From Methanothrix sp. (GTDB lineage Archaea; Halobacteriota; Methanosarcinia; Methanotrichales; Methanotrichaceae): 64,000 nucleotides of DNA. A model generated the notes under the pieces. That model searched no databases. It was given only the letters and a program-made list of their open reading frames with translations, and was not told where the DNA came from. This document shows positions 63,900 through 64,000 of this stretch, piece after piece. Made by a program: the position numbers and the translations under genes. The first letter of the stretch is position 1. Each line of letters opens with the position of its first letter. The DNA is taken from NCBI RefSeq assembly GCF_016706325.1, contig NZ_JADJJX010000001.1:620001-684000 (forward strand), written 5' to 3'.

Positions 63900-64000
63900 T
63901 CAATTTACCTCCATAGTCCTGCTATTGCTATCAGCCAGCATCTCTGGCTTGACCCTAAAGAGAAATCCTGCTGCTCCTCCCACAACTGCTGTCTCTATGA
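63900..64000 (-). CDS. cbiM: CbiM/NikM substrate-binding component, C-terminal end only
   Basis: A minus-strand frame open from the right window edge encodes IETAVVGGAAGFLFRVKPEM and ends in TMEVN. The ETAV…GF…RV.P pattern fits the last helix of CbiM/NikM. It completes the M-(K/L)-Q-O order. Confidence 0.65.
   Translation of the reverse strand, partial: IETAVVGGAAGFLFRVKPEMLADSNSRTMEVN

Overview
The window looks like a methanogenic archaeon of the Methanosarcinales. The best guess is Methanothrix (Methanosaeta), but the genus is an inference. Supporting signs are an archaeal RNA polymerase operon with split B''/B' and A'/A'' subunits, an A1AO ATP synthase operon, methenyl-H4MPT cyclohydrolase (mch), PurP-type purine synthesis, a form III RuBisCO beside fructose-bisphosphate enzymes, a TrpB2-type tryptophan synthase, a CbiMQO-type metal transporter, TATA-type promoters and frequent GTG/TTG starts.

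Layout. 1-5.3 kb is a scrambled accessory region. It holds three copies of an acylphosphatase/heptad-repeat coiled-coil gene, three copies of a ~200-bp GC-rich repeat, five remnants of the 3' end of a UDP-GlcNAc 2-epimerase (wecB) gene, a UPF0175/PIN toxin-antitoxin pair with a truncated toxin, a dead HicB-like gene and one intact family-2 glycosyltransferase. 5.3-11 kb has a sparse gap, tRNA-Leu, a purP operon, leuD-leuB and an intron-bearing tRNA-Lys. 11-20.2 kb is the rpoH-B''-B'-A'-A''-L30e-nusA-S12-S7 operon. 20.3-30.7 kb holds a methyltransferase, an S9 peptidase, a MacB/Lol-like ABC exporter, a sequon-rich secreted protein, mch and an EF-Tu-like protein. 31.7-36.1 kb is trpDFEGC. 36.2-46.2 kb holds an aldehyde dehydrogenase with a perfect in-frame internal duplication, an AAA ATPase, a metallo-beta-lactamase fold enzyme, a class V aminotransferase, RNase HII, initiator tRNA-Met, a 24-bp minisatellite, a secreted protein, trpB2 and an NAD-kinase-like protein. 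46.2-55.1 kb is the ATP synthase operon. 55.1-60.4 kb carries RuBisCO, FBPase, a class II aldolase (frameshifted) and FBP aldolase/phosphatase. 61.5-64 kb is a cobalt/nickel ECF transporter that runs off the right edge.

How the parts connect. The trpD operon and the distant trpB2 gene both carry TGTACA next to the predicted transcription start. This hexamer is the TRP box bound by TrpY in Methanothermobacter, so the two units may form one tryptophan regulon. The RuBisCO/FBP enzymes fit a gluconeogenic or RuBisCO-linked carbon module. Several single-base frame breaks (rpoB', the class II aldolase, the acylphosphatase copies) need checking against reads before any biological meaning is given to them.
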